The notes: generated from the sequence alone by a model not told the origin. DNA of 64,000 bases from CAZSBB01 sp964605235 (GCA_964605235.1 CAZSBB010000016.1:58552-122551); one strand, 5' to 3'; positions 51,228-61,848 are shown, counted from the stretch's first letter. Numbers and translations: made by a program.

Positions 51228-51342
51228 TTCACCACAGAGACACAGAGAACACGGAGTAATAGCAAGAGAAGCCACGCCTCCCCTGCTTTTACCGCAATTC
51301 TCTGTGTGCATAACTCGGTGCTCTCTGTGGCTCTGTGGTTAT
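51228..51342. repeat. CCACNGAG-type inverted repeat, copy 3
   Basis: The left arm (51228-51256) reads TTCACCACAGAGACACAG then AGAACACGGAG. The right arm (51315-51342), reverse-complemented, reads TAACCACAGAGCCACAG then AGAGCACCGAG. It lies between the giant protein gene and the small gene of the Tol-like array, so it interrupts the array at a gene boundary. Confidence 0.82.
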
Positions 51343-51403
51343 CGCCTGATTTTGCCGCCGTATCCCAGCGTTCAGCATTCCACCGAGATCAGCGACACAA
51401 ACG

Positions 51404-54400
51404 TCAATTATCCGCGTCCTGCTCCGCCACGCGCAGCAGGGCGTCGTCGGTCAGGCGGCCACGAGCGTACTTGGCCCACTTGCTTTCGGGATAGTCCCAG
51501 GTGAGCTTCTTGAACACGCGGTACGCATCCACAAACGCCTGCGCCTTCATGTGGCAGTCGCCGGTCCAGTACATGCACTCGGCGGCGACTTCGTTGTCGG
51601 CCTTGGGATCTTCATACACGGTCTTGAACACTTCGATCGCCTTGTCGAACTTCTCGGCGAGCATGTAACACTGGGCGCTGATGGCGGTGGCGTTGTGCGC
51701 CAGCCGATGGTTGGGGAAGCGCACGCCCAGTCGGCCGAACACCTGGCCGGCGGTCACGAACATCTGCTGGCCCTGGATTTTGATCTTCTCGCGCTCGATG
51801 GGGTCGGTCGCCGCCGAGGCTTTTTCGTCGAAATCCTTGCCCTTGGTGCGGAAGTAGTTGCCCAGCCGGAAGATCGTTTCCGCCACCAGTTCGTTCTCGG
51901 GATAGCGGTAGCTGAGCTTGACGTATTCCTCGCAGGCTTCATCGATCTGCCCCATCTTCTCGAGCACCAGGGCTTTCTTGTACTGGCTCTTGGGGGCGTA
52001 GGGGCTGTCGGGATAGCTGGTCACGATGTCGCCGAAGCGGTTGATGGCTTCGACATAGAAATCGCGGGCCAGCTCTTCGTTCTTGGCGTCGCGGGCGAAC
52101 TCGAACGCGAGGTTCGCCAGCAGGTAATCCGCCTGCACGCGGGCTTCGGTGTCGGGGAAGTCGCGGATGGCTTCCTCGAGCAGCTTCTTGCCCTGCGCGA
52201 TCTCGCGGCGGGCGAGGGATTCCTGACCCAGATCACGATGGCGCTTGGCGAGTTCCAGGTACGCCTCGGCAATGGTGAACTGGGTCTGCACCGCGATTTC
52301 GGGATCCTTGAACCGCTTGGTGAACGGCAGCACCAGGCCGTCGTCGCCCTTGAACACGTTGAGCTGCAGTTCCAGTGGCTCGGCGCCGCTGGGGGCGTAG
52401 ACGGCGGTGAGCACATCGCCATAGACCACCGGCAGCTTCAGGTCGCCGGCGTTCGCCTCGGCGTCGGCTTCGGCGGGCGCGGCATCGGCGCCTTCGGGTT
52501 TGGCGGCGGGCTTGGCCTGGTCGCTCTCGTGGTACACGAGGTGGATCAGGCCCTTGAAGATGCCGCTGTGGCCGAACGATTCCGCCAGCGGCAGTTCCAC
52601 CTGCTTCCCGCTGGCGGTGCGCAGCAGCAGGCGGATGGTGTCCTTGTCATCGGTGCTGTCGAGGGTCTTGTGGACCACGCGGAAGTAGGCGGTTTCGCCC
52701 ACATGCAGGCCGGTGGTCAGGGATTGGTAGCGGCGGTCCATGGCGTGGAAGAGCACATCGCCGCCGAAGTGCGCCTTCTGCACGATCCAGCGTTGCTGGC
52801 CCTGCTCGTCCTGGTACTGGAAGCCGATGAAGATTTCATCGCTGCCGCGCACCATCAGCGGGGTGGCCTCGATCTCCCGGCCGCGCTGCTCGCGCTCATA
52901 AATCAGCGTCTGATCCGGCACCGGGCCCATCGCCAGCGGGACTTCGAAGGTGTACCGCCCTTCCTCCAGCGGCTCGGCCGCCAGCGGGTTGCCGCGCACC
53001 ACCACCTGCCGATAGCCCTCGGGCGCGTCGATGCGGCTGGGGTCGCCGGGCGTGCGCGTGAGCTTGATGGTGCCCGGCACGTTGACGTCAAAATCATCCG
53101 GCCCCTGCTCGGCGCCGTGCAACGCGCGGGCGGCGGAAGTCTGCACATAAATCGACGCCTCGGCATTGGGCGAACGGGCGATCGCCGGGCACACCAGTTC
53201 CACCAGCAGCGGGCCATCCACCGGCAGCACCGCCGGCTTCTCCCACGCCTGGGGCGCCGTCGGCCGGACCGCCAGCAGATCGTGCGTGACCGGGAAGTAT
53301 TCATTGACCTGCCGATCCACCGCCTGGGCCTGCTGGTAATTGGTGAGCTGTTTCTCATCCAGCGGCACGCTGCTCACGTCATACACCCGCAACTGCGGGG
53401 CAATGGCGGACGCCTGCTCGACGCGATAGTTGCGCCAACTCGGCACGCCGGGGTCGGTGTTCTCATGATCGAAGTACGCCAGCAGCAGGTCCTCGCCGCG
53501 GGCGATCTTGACTTCATTTTCGCGCTGCGGAGCTTCGAGAATCGGCAATGCGGTGCCCATGAAAATGCCGCTGTGCTCGGCGGTTTCCAGCGCCTTGAGC
53601 GTCACCGGCTCAGCGCCTTCGGTGCGCACGGTGAACTCCACCACGTCCAGCTTGTCGCTCACGTCGGCGTCGGGGTCCTTGATGAACACCTTCACCGCGT
53701 CGCCCGGCTGGAAGCGGCGCATGGGAATGAACTCCTCCTGCCGTTCACCGCCGCTGCTGAGGTTGTATTCCACGAAACAGGCGCTCAGCTCGGCGTTGCT
53801 GAAGGTCGCCGAGAGGAAGGCGCTCAGGGCGCTCTTGGCCTGGTCGACCACCTTGGGATCGTCATAGCTGATGGTGATGCGGTCACCGGGGACGATTTCC
53901 AGTTGGTCGTTCTGCTTGAGCTTGCGGAAGTCTTCGCGGGTGGGCAGGATCTGCCGGCCGGCGGTGTCTTCGAGCGTCACGCGGGTGATGGCGGGCGCAT
54001 CGGTTTCAAAATCCGCGAGCATCAGGCGCACCACGCGGGCGTTGGAGGCGGGGGCAAAGGCAATGGTGAACTGCGTGGCGGCGTCGTTGGCGGTGATCTG
54101 CGCCGGCTCGACCCAGCATTTTTCCTTGACCAGCGGATGGGCCGTGGGGTCGAAGGTGTCCGCCGGCACCGGGCCGATGAAGGGCGCTTCGGGCAGGTCG
54201 CACTGCAATTCGAATTTGGGCGTGCTGTGCCGATAGGCGTAGATGAACAGGTCCAGGCGATGGACGCCCTTGCTCAGCGAACGGGTGACGCGGGTGGCGG
54301 ACTCGCCGACTTTGCCGTCGATCGCCAGCAGGTAGCGCACGTTGCGGTTGTCGCCGGTGGTGTCCACCAGGAAGGAGCGCAGGCGGGTCTGGTCGACTTC

Positions 54401-57400
54401 AAAGGCGCCGTAGTAGTGGGCGATGTACCAGTCCTGCCAGCCGATCTGCATGTCGTTGGCTTTGCCCAGCAGATCGCGGTTCCACTGGCCGGCGATCTGC
54501 TTGGGTTCCAGCTCCACCTTGGGCGCGCCGACGGTCAGGTGATCGCGTTCGACATAGCTCTTGTAATCGTCGAGCGTGCGCAGGTTGCTGGCGCCGCGCA
54601 CGAACTTGACCAGCTCCAGTCGGAGCGAGCCGTCCCACGGCACATGCTTGCCGGGCCAGCGGCCGATGGACACATAGTCCCGGCCGTTGATGGACGTCTG
54701 CACGATGAAGTCTTTGAGCTTGCGGCCGGGCACATCGGAGGTGACCACCAGCTTGCCCAGCGAGACGTTGTCGTTGAGGTCCACGCTGAAGGTCTTGGGC
54801 CGGCGGTTGTCCGCCAGACCGACCCAGGGCGGGAAGTCGCCGTTGGTGATGGCGAAGTTGGGGTCCCGGCCTTCCTCGGAGTCCGAAGCATAGGCGGTCG
54901 CCTGCCCGGTGGAAGTGGGAATGGCGCCCTCAAAAATGCCCGAGTGCGGCTCGGTTTCCTTGAGCTTGAAGCCATTGAGCCGATCGCCGCTGGTGGTGGT
55001 CACGGTCACCGCCAGTTCGTCGCGCTCATTGGAAATGCTGCGGTCGCCGTCGATCACCCGGACGTTGATCTTGTTGCCCGGCTTGACCTGATCATCAGCG
55101 CGCTCGGTGTCCAGCACCATGCGCTGCAAGTGATCCGCCCCCACGCGCAGCCGCTGACGAATCATCTTCTCCAGCGCCTTCTCCTCCTGCTCCTCGGCGG
55201 TGAGGATGTGCCCGGAGCTGGCGAAGAGCTGGCCATCGGTGACGACCGACAGCGTGGTGGTGGGGAACTCCTTGGGATCGCGCTCGCCAATGAAGCGCGG
55301 CGAGAAGTTGTAGTGGACCTGATCGTTGCCCAGCAACTGCAGGGCGCGATCGCCCTTCTTGGCGGCGCCCAGCGCGGTGGCGACCTGGCCCTCAAACTTG
55401 GTTTTGCTGTCGCCCTTGGGGAACAGGGCGAAGAATTCCTCGTCGCCGCCGTCGGTCCAGGCGCGGATTTCAATATTCGCGCCATCCTGCACGATGGCGA
55501 GGTTGCGGTCCTCCAGCGTCACCTTCAGCGGTTTGCCGGGGATGATGAAGCGCTTGTCGGCGCTCAGGCCCACCGCCACTTCGCGGGCTTCCTCCAGATT
55601 GCGCAAACGAATGTTGAGGTTGCCTTCGAGGATGCGGCCGGGCGCGTGGCCGGGCATGCGGGCGAACACTTCACCGAGCAGGTTGCGGGCTTCGAGGTAT
55701 TCCTCCTGGTCGAACCGCACCAGCGCCAACTGGTAGTAGGCGTCGGCCTGCAGGCTGCGATCGCGGGCGCGGGTGAGTTTTTCCAGCCGGGTCAGCGCAG
55801 CCTCGAACTGCTTGGTCACGCGGTCCACTTCCGCCATCTTGAGCTCCGCCTGCAGCTGGGCGAAGGTGCCGTCGAACTCGGGGGCGGCGGCAATGCGGTT
55901 GAACCACGCGCGGGCGCGGGGATACTCCTGCCGCGCCAGGGCGATGTTGGCGTAAGCGACGCCCAGGGCGGCGCGGATTTCGGGGTCGAAGCCGTTGGGT
56001 GTGGATTCGGTCCACTCCAGCATCGCCTTGCCCAACTGCTCGGCGACGTCGTAGCGTTTGGCGTCGGTGTTCTGGTTGATCAGCCAGGTCAGGTAGTTGG
56101 GGTCCAGGTCCTTGAGCATGTTCAGGACCAGTTCCTGGCGGCTCAGGTAGCTTTCCCAGGCTTCGAGGATGCGGCCGGCGAGGAAGTCGGACTGGGATTT
56201 GTAGATCGGCCAGCGCGCATCGCCGCGGGGCACGGGGATGACGCCGCCGATTTCGCTGAGCGATTTGCTCTTGAGGCTCAGGAGGGCGGTGCGGATGTCC
56301 TCCGCCAGTTCGGTGCCCATGAGTTCCAGGCCGATGTTGGCGTGCACGGTCGCCAGATCGCCGGCGGCGGGGTCGTGCTTCGCGCTGCTGCTGGTTTTGG
56401 CCGCCGCGGGTTTGCCGTCCTCGCCGTTGCCATTGCCGTTGACCAGTTGCCGCGCCGCCTGGGCGAGCTGGCGCTGGTAGCCGGCGTTGCCGGTGTCCCG
56501 GCCGATGCGCCACAGTTCAGGAACAATCTGCACCAGGTCACGATAGCGCCCGCGCTTGGCGAGCGCGTCATGCACCAGCAGGCCCAGCGTTTCGTAATTG
56601 CAGCCGCCCGCCCACACCGGGGGATCAATGTCCCGCACCGCCGCCAGCAGCACGTCGGTTTCGGCGTCGGTCAGATCATTGGCGTTGAGCGAATTGAGCT
56701 GATTCATGTACGGCGGAATCAGGCGGTCCGGCTGGGCGGCGGCGCGCTCGACATACAGCTTGAGCCGATCAAAAAACGCCTTGCGTCCGTCGGCGGTGCG
56801 CACATCGGCGACCGTCTGGAAATACGCCCGGCCCATCGCGTACTCGTCAAACCGCGTCTTGCCATACGCCCCCTCCGCGGCGGCGAGCATCGCGTCGCGC
56901 ACCGCCGGGTCCGCATTGAGCACCCGCCCCGGCCAATGCACCAGCAGATAGTCGCGCGGATACACCATGCTGCGTCCGCCAAAACCCAGCGGCAGCGTGG
57001 TGTAACCGGTGAACTGTTTGGCGACCGCGTTGGCGATCTTGCGGTCCTTGTCGTGGCCGTACGCCCAGTACTGCCAGTCGAACACGCCGGTCTGGGCGCA
57101 CTCCTGCAGATACATGTCGTCGAAGTAGGACTGCGGCGGATACTTGTCGCGCAGGCCCGGCGCCCGGTTGTAAATGAAGTACTGATAGGTGGTCGAGCCG
57201 CTGGGCCAGATGCCGGCATAACGGAACTTCGCCCAGAGCTGCTTCTCGATCATCACGCCCGCAACGTCCGCACCGCTCTCATAGGCGGTCCAGCCGTTGC
57301 CGAAGCGCGTGCCGCGCCACCAGTCGCATAGCTGCGGAATGAACTGATCGCGCTTGGCGAGATCCAGCAGCGCCTGCCCGAACGCTTCATTGAGCGCGAG

Positions 57401-59491
57401 CATCGCCGCCTTGTCCTTGACGCCGGAACCGAAGAAGCGCCAGGAACTGCGGGCGTTCATCAGCGTGTTGACCACGTAATCCAACGCATAGGTCGATTGC
57501 CCCGGCTGCCAGCGGGCGACATGGTCGATGATCGCCTGCTTGAGCAGCGGCAGCGCGTCGACGCCCTGCGGCTCGGTGGTCAGCAGCGCCCACAACACCG
57601 TCTTCGCCATCGCCGGACGTTTGACATCCCACTCCTTGACCATCTGGTACAGCTCGCCGGCGACCTTTTCATAATCCTTGGCGCGGCCGTCGTTCCCCGC
57701 GACGATCGATTCCGCCAGCTTGCGGCAGTAATCGTTCGGAGCCTTCTTCACATCCGTCACCGCCGGGTTGAGCGCCTTCTTGAACGCTTCCTCCAGCGGG
57801 GTGATCTGCCCGAGCACTTCGGCGGTGACCGCGGCATCTTCCTTCTTCTGCCGATTGCGCAGGTCGTTGGTCCACTTCTTGAACTCGTCATACGCCCCGC
57901 TGATCACCGTGGTGCGCGTCTTGGCGTCATAGGGCACCCAGTCCAGCCCGCGCAGATGCTCGATGAACGCCTGCTTCTTGAGCGCATCGGCGTCGGCGGT
58001 GCGCCAGGCCTGCACCAGATACTCCCGGGTGAAGGTCGGATCGAACACCACCACCGGCGACTGGCTGGCGACTTCCTTGCCCAGCTTCGCCAGCGCGACA
58101 TTCCAGTCATTGGCGGTGTAACGCGGCTTGCCGGCGGCGTCCTTGAATGTCGAGAAGTTGGGCCAGACATAGCTGGTCAACAACGTCCAGATGTCGGTGG
58201 GGCCCACATTCCAGCTCTGCTTCTCGATCAGCGCCACCATGGCGCCATACAGGTCGTCGCTGGCGGCACAGGCATTGATCGCCGCGGCGAGGTTGGAGGG
58301 CACATCCTGCAGGAACGCCGCCTGTTTCTTGAGCAGTTCCGGGCTGTCGGTGCGATTGACGAACGGCAGGGACGCCATCATCGGCAGGCCGCGCAGCAGG
58401 TCGCTGTTGGCGGCCACCACCTCCACCTGCTGTTCGGGGCTGGGCCAGTAGTACATCAGCGGGTAGCCGCGGTTGTTGAAAGCGAATGCTTCGGCGCGGT
58501 CGGCGGGTTTGAGCTGATTGAACAGCTCCATGAACTGCGCCTGCTTGAGCGCGCGATGGGCGTTGACATCCCGGCCGTTGATGGTGTCGTGACCGCCGGC
58601 GTAGACGATCCAGATGGTCTTCATCGCCTCGGCGTCAGGGTACGCCTTGAAGTACGCCGCCGCCGCCGCCAGCACCGGGGCGAACAGCTTCTCCTGCTCG
58701 GCCTGCTCTTTGCCCTTGGCGTTACTGTCGTATGCCAGCTTGGCGACATAGAGCTGATACTCGGCGGTGCGCCGGGGATCCTCCCGCAGGAGGGGCACGA
58801 GCTTCTTCGCGTCGGCGAGGGCGGGGAACATGCTGTCCTCCGCGCGTGACAGGGCGCGCAGGAGGCTGTCCAGGTGATGGCCGTAGTACAGCCGTTCCTG
58901 TTCCAGCGGCAGTTTCTGGTTGAGCGCCACCACCAGCCGCGCCGCCATGGCGGACCAGTCCTTGCGGCGCTGCGCCTGATCGAGGTACCAGTTGTCGTAG
59001 CGTCGAGCGGCAGCGCTGGCGCGGTGGGCGTCGCCAAAGCGCTTCATGGATTCATACGCGTCGTCGTCGGCTTTGAGCAGTTCCACCAGCGTGTAGTACA
59101 GGTTGCCCGCCGCCACGCTGGACTCGGCGCTGGGGCTGGCTTTGGCGAGATACGCCTTGTAGCGCGCCACCGCGGTGCGGTAGTCAGCGCTCTGGAACGC
59201 GCTGTCGGCCGCCAGCAGCAGCACCGCCGGCGCCGGGCTGAGGCTGCGCGCCAGATAGCTCTTGACCGCCAGATTCGCGGCATAAGGCCGCCCCAGTTGC
59301 AGACCCAATTCCAGCAACTGACGCACCTCGGCGTCCTGGGCGGCATCGGAATCCTTCTGGACCTTCGCCACCAGCTCCTCGAACTTCTGTTGCTGCGGAT
59401 CGGGCTTGGCCTGCTCCTGGGCGTGGAGCCGCGCCGCCGGGGTCAGCAGCAATAAACACAGGGCTACGTAAAACCGCAGGATGTGCATCAT
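51404..59491 (-). CDS. Giant exported TPR/beta-sandwich protein
   Basis: About 2,695 aa from the ATG at 59491 (59488 is equally possible; AAGG lies just upstream). A signal peptide is present (FYVALCLLLLTPAARLHAQEQ). The N-terminal 1,300 residues are mostly helical with scattered TPR-like pairs. The middle holds beta-rich modules with the recurrent motif HSGIF-G at His1516, His1973 and His2308. The last 380 residues are YbgF/BamD-like TPRs (FTIAEAYLELAKRHRDLGQE, SQYKKALVLEKMGQIDEACEEYVKL). It has no recognised enzymatic motif. Position and composition suggest a periplasmic scaffold of the TolQ/ExbD array. Confidence 0.8.
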   Translation of the reverse strand: MMHILRFYVALCLLLLTPAARLHAQEQAKPDPQQQKFEELVAKVQKDSDAAQDAEVRQLLELGLQLGRPYAANLAVKSYLARSLSPAPAVLLLAADSAFQSADYRTAVARYKAYLAKASPSAESSVAAGNLYYTLVELLKADDDAYESMKRFGDAHRASAAARRYDNWYLDQAQRRKDWSAMAARLVVALNQKLPLEQERLYYGHHLDSLLRALSRAEDSMFPALADAKKLVPLLREDPRRTAEYQLYVAKLAYDSNAKGKEQAEQEKLFAPVLAAAAAYFKAYPDAEAMKTIWIVYAGGHDTINGRDVNAHRALKQAQFMELFNQLKPADRAEAFAFNNRGYPLMYYWPSPEQQVEVVAANSDLLRGLPMMASLPFVNRTDSPELLKKQAAFLQDVPSNLAAAINACAASDDLYGAMVALIEKQSWNVGPTDIWTLLTSYVWPNFSTFKDAAGKPRYTANDWNVALAKLGKEVASQSPVVVFDPTFTREYLVQAWRTADADALKKQAFIEHLRGLDWVPYDAKTRTTVISGAYDEFKKWTNDLRNRQKKEDAAVTAEVLGQITPLEEAFKKALNPAVTDVKKAPNDYCRKLAESIVAGNDGRAKDYEKVAGELYQMVKEWDVKRPAMAKTVLWALLTTEPQGVDALPLLKQAIIDHVARWQPGQSTYALDYVVNTLMNARSSWRFFGSGVKDKAAMLALNEAFGQALLDLAKRDQFIPQLCDWWRGTRFGNGWTAYESGADVAGVMIEKQLWAKFRYAGIWPSGSTTYQYFIYNRAPGLRDKYPPQSYFDDMYLQECAQTGVFDWQYWAYGHDKDRKIANAVAKQFTGYTTLPLGFGGRSMVYPRDYLLVHWPGRVLNADPAVRDAMLAAAEGAYGKTRFDEYAMGRAYFQTVADVRTADGRKAFFDRLKLYVERAAAQPDRLIPPYMNQLNSLNANDLTDAETDVLLAAVRDIDPPVWAGGCNYETLGLLVHDALAKRGRYRDLVQIVPELWRIGRDTGNAGYQRQLAQAARQLVNGNGNGEDGKPAAAKTSSSAKHDPAAGDLATVHANIGLELMGTELAEDIRTALLSLKSKSLSEIGGVIPVPRGDARWPIYKSQSDFLAGRILEAWESYLSRQELVLNMLKDLDPNYLTWLINQNTDAKRYDVAEQLGKAMLEWTESTPNGFDPEIRAALGVAYANIALARQEYPRARAWFNRIAAAPEFDGTFAQLQAELKMAEVDRVTKQFEAALTRLEKLTRARDRSLQADAYYQLALVRFDQEEYLEARNLLGEVFARMPGHAPGRILEGNLNIRLRNLEEAREVAVGLSADKRFIIPGKPLKVTLEDRNLAIVQDGANIEIRAWTDGGDEEFFALFPKGDSKTKFEGQVATALGAAKKGDRALQLLGNDQVHYNFSPRFIGERDPKEFPTTTLSVVTDGQLFASSGHILTAEEQEEKALEKMIRQRLRVGADHLQRMVLDTERADDQVKPGNKINVRVIDGDRSISNERDELAVTVTTTSGDRLNGFKLKETEPHSGIFEGAIPTSTGQATAYASDSEEGRDPNFAITNGDFPPWVGLADNRRPKTFSVDLNDNVSLGKLVVTSDVPGRKLKDFIVQTSINGRDYVSIGRWPGKHVPWDGSLRLELVKFVRGASNLRTLDDYKSYVERDHLTVGAPKVELEPKQIAGQWNRDLLGKANDMQIGWQDWYIAHYYGAFEVDQTRLRSFLVDTTGDNRNVRYLLAIDGKVGESATRVTRSLSKGVHRLDLFIYAYRHSTPKFELQCDLPEAPFIGPVPADTFDPTAHPLVKEKCWVEPAQITANDAATQFTIAFAPASNARVVRLMLADFETDAPAITRVTLEDTAGRQILPTREDFRKLKQNDQLEIVPGDRITISYDDPKVVDQAKSALSAFLSATFSNAELSACFVEYNLSSGGERQEEFIPMRRFQPGDAVKVFIKDPDADVSDKLDVVEFTVRTEGAEPVTLKALETAEHSGIFMGTALPILEAPQRENEVKIARGEDLLLAYFDHENTDPGVPSWRNYRVEQASAIAPQLRVYDVSSVPLDEKQLTNYQQAQAVDRQVNEYFPVTHDLLAVRPTAPQAWEKPAVLPVDGPLLVELVCPAIARSPNAEASIYVQTSAARALHGAEQGPDDFDVNVPGTIKLTRTPGDPSRIDAPEGYRQVVVRGNPLAAEPLEEGRYTFEVPLAMGPVPDQTLIYEREQRGREIEATPLMVRGSDEIFIGFQYQDEQGQQRWIVQKAHFGGDVLFHAMDRRYQSLTTGLHVGETAYFRVVHKTLDSTDDKDTIRLLLRTASGKQVELPLAESFGHSGIFKGLIHLVYHESDQAKPAAKPEGADAAPAEADAEANAGDLKLPVVYGDVLTAVYAPSGAEPLELQLNVFKGDDGLVLPFTKRFKDPEIAVQTQFTIAEAYLELAKRHRDLGQESLARREIAQGKKLLEEAIRDFPDTEARVQADYLLANLAFEFARDAKNEELARDFYVEAINRFGDIVTSYPDSPYAPKSQYKKALVLEKMGQIDEACEEYVKLSYRYPENELVAETIFRLGNYFRTKGKDFDEKASAATDPIEREKIKIQGQQMFVTAGQVFGRLGVRFPNHRLAHNATAISAQCYMLAEKFDKAIEVFKTVYEDPKADNEVAAECMYWTGDCHMKAQAFVDAYRVFKKLTWDYPESKWAKYARGRLTDDALLRVAEQDADN

Positions 59492-59589
59492 GGCCTTCAC
59501 TCACTGATCATGCTGTCGTCGGTTGGAGGTCAGACGGTCTGTCGCGGCCCCCCCGCGCGCGGCATGCGTCGCGCGCCGGCGGGAAAGCC

Positions 59590-61848
59590 TCACTTAATGC
59601 GGGCTTCGATCTTGGGCAGGATTTCCTTGGCGCGCTCGGCGAAGCGGCTGTCGGGATGCTCGTACACCAGCTCAGAGCATTTTTCGAACGCCTTCTGGTA
59701 GTTGCGCATGCGGAACGCCACCATCACCCACTTGAGCAGCATGCTGTCGAGGAACTGGGCGTCGGGATAATCCTGGAACACCTGCTCGAGCAGATCATCC
59801 GCCTGGGTGTAGTCCTTGCTTTCGATGTAGTAGTCCACCAGCTTCGCCAGCGATTCGCCGGCAAACTCGCTGTCGGGGTAGCGTTGGGCGCAGAGCTTGT
59901 ACTCGGCGATGGCGGCTTCGATGTTGCCGCGCTGCGCCTGTTTGGCCATCAGCTCCATGGTCTGGGCGATGCGGTACTGCGCTTCGGGCTTGGCTTGCGA
60001 TTTGGTCAGGCCCAGCACTTGCTTGTAGATGCTCAGGGCTTCGGTGTATTCCTGGTTTTCCGCCTTGATCACCGCGATGCGCATCAGCGCCTGGTCCACA
60101 AACGGCGATTCGGGATACAGCCGATTGAACAGCCGACAGGTGGCGATCGCCGCCGCGTAGTCGTCCTTGACCAGTTGCAGTTCCCACATGAGCTGGAACG
60201 CCTTCTCCACCAGCGCCGCGGGAATCGGCTGGCGGCTGCGGATGATCGGCTCGATGCGGGTCAGGCCTTCGTCACATTTTTCCTTGGCGCCCTTGAGCAG
60301 ACCCATGCTCTTGAAAATCTTGCCCAGTTCCAGATACGCCTCGGATTCGACGAGGTTCTTCTTGGCGAGCACCACCGGGTCGGACACCACGTACTGCGTG
60401 GCGCGGGGGCGGGCGTCGATCTCGCTGACCACGCGGATGCCGGCGCTGACCTCGCGCGGGGACAGGCCGCTGATGTGCCGTTCATCCACGTAGGTGGCGA
60501 CGATTTCATCATCCAGGGCGACGGTCAGCTCGGCGTCGGCCTTGTCCACCGCGACATCCGGCCGCAGGGCGCCGATCGGCACCTGGGCGCCGAACCGTCC
60601 GGTGTGCAACGGCTGGCTCTCGCCCAGCTCGGTCAGGCGCACGGTGACTTCATCGCGCACGTGCCAGCGGTCGGATTCGTCGCGGAAGAGGCGTTCGAGG
60701 TTGATGCCGCGCACCTGGCCGTCTTCTTCTTCCTCCTGCTCGCGGTAGCGACTGATCAGGCGGATGGTCACGCTGTCGGCGGAGGCGGAAGCGTCCTGGT
60801 CGGCATCATGCAGCAGGACGAAGACCGGCTGGCCGATGAACGCGGCACTGGAGCGGGATTCGTAGTCGCCCAGGGTGAAGTTGAGCGCGGCAGTGGAGAC
60901 CACCTGCACTTTCGCCAGGCGGGCGACATTGGCGCGGCCATCGACGGTGTTGGCGTCGGTGTAGGTGACGCTCAACTCGTCGCCGCCGAGCAGTTGCAGC
61001 AGGTTGTCGTCGGGCTTGGGCACGCCCAGTTCGGTGGCGATGGAGCCGATGAAGATGTCGCTGTCGCCCGCCAGCGGAATGCAGTCGATGGTGGCTTCGT
61101 CACCGCTCCGGGCTTTGACGGTCAGCTTGACCGGCTGACCGAGCCGATGCAGCACGGGCAGGTCCTGGTCGGTGACTTTGACATAGAACCGTCGGCCGGC
61201 TTCGACATACTCGGTGGCGGGGCCGTCGGGATCGACGAAGGTGCCAACCACGGAAAGGGCTTCAATGGCTTTGTTCCAGTTTTCCTGGGCGAAATGGCAG
61301 AGCCCGATGTAGTAGTACGCCTGGTTGGCCCAGACGGTGTTGGGAAAGTCGTTGGTGATTTTGCGCAGGGCGGGGAAGGAGCTGCCGTACTGGCGCATCT
61401 GGAAGTACGCCACGCCGGTGAGGTAGAGCGATTCGAGGTAGAGGTCGAGTTTTTCGCCGCGCAGTTCGGTCTGTCCATCGTCCAGCGGGCGGAGGTTGCG
61501 CAGGTAGTTGACGGCGCGCATGTGCTGGTGCTGCTGGAGGAAGTGCTTGCCCAGCAGCAGCCAGACTTTGTAACGGATGTCGCTGGTGGGGTACTGGTCC
61601 AGGACGGTTTCAAGCATTTTGACGCCGCGTTCGGTTTCGCCGGCGTCGAGCAGGTCGGCGGCGCGATCGACGATGCGATAGGCGGCATACCCGGCGCCCC
61701 CGGCCGCCTCCTCGCCGCCTTCGCCGGCCGCGCCGCCGCGTGGGGTCTGCGCCCAGCCGGGCGCCGACAGAGCCGCCAAGAGCGCCAGCACCAGAAAACC
61801 ACTGCCGATCCGCCGCGCGGCCGGGCCGCGACCTGACTGCTTATTCAT
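59590..61848 (-). CDS. Exported TPR protein with a beta module
   Basis: A 752-aa protein from the ATG at 61848, which has GGTGGAGG just upstream and lies inside the end of the preceding gene (overlap with its TAA). The signal peptide is RRIGSGFLVLALLAALSAPGWAQ. TPRs occupy the N-terminal 200 residues and the C-terminal 250 (VFQDYPDAQFLDSMLLKW, CSELVYEHPDSRFAERAKEIL), with a beta-rich segment containing LHTGRFGAQV at His415, related to the HSGIF modules of the giant protein. The coupling and shared module suggest they function together. Confidence 0.8.
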   Translation of the reverse strand: MNKQSGRGPAARRIGSGFLVLALLAALSAPGWAQTPRGGAAGEGGEEAAGGAGYAAYRIVDRAADLLDAGETERGVKMLETVLDQYPTSDIRYKVWLLLGKHFLQQHQHMRAVNYLRNLRPLDDGQTELRGEKLDLYLESLYLTGVAYFQMRQYGSSFPALRKITNDFPNTVWANQAYYYIGLCHFAQENWNKAIEALSVVGTFVDPDGPATEYVEAGRRFYVKVTDQDLPVLHRLGQPVKLTVKARSGDEATIDCIPLAGDSDIFIGSIATELGVPKPDDNLLQLLGGDELSVTYTDANTVDGRANVARLAKVQVVSTAALNFTLGDYESRSSAAFIGQPVFVLLHDADQDASASADSVTIRLISRYREQEEEEDGQVRGINLERLFRDESDRWHVRDEVTVRLTELGESQPLHTGRFGAQVPIGALRPDVAVDKADAELTVALDDEIVATYVDERHISGLSPREVSAGIRVVSEIDARPRATQYVVSDPVVLAKKNLVESEAYLELGKIFKSMGLLKGAKEKCDEGLTRIEPIIRSRQPIPAALVEKAFQLMWELQLVKDDYAAAIATCRLFNRLYPESPFVDQALMRIAVIKAENQEYTEALSIYKQVLGLTKSQAKPEAQYRIAQTMELMAKQAQRGNIEAAIAEYKLCAQRYPDSEFAGESLAKLVDYYIESKDYTQADDLLEQVFQDYPDAQFLDSMLLKWVMVAFRMRNYQKAFEKCSELVYEHPDSRFAERAKEILPKIEARIK

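Noticed and set aside
51551..57331. A 1,926-codon open frame on the plus strand opposite the giant protein.
   Set aside because: It is the antisense of a GC-rich real gene. Its translation is Gly/Ala/His/Val-rich with no signal peptide or family motif, and the minus-strand gene has a signal peptide, TPRs and array context.
59656..61836. Plus-strand long frame opposite the 752-aa TPR protein.
   Set aside because: Antisense shadow without motifs; the sense gene has a signal peptide, TPRs and a GGAGG start.
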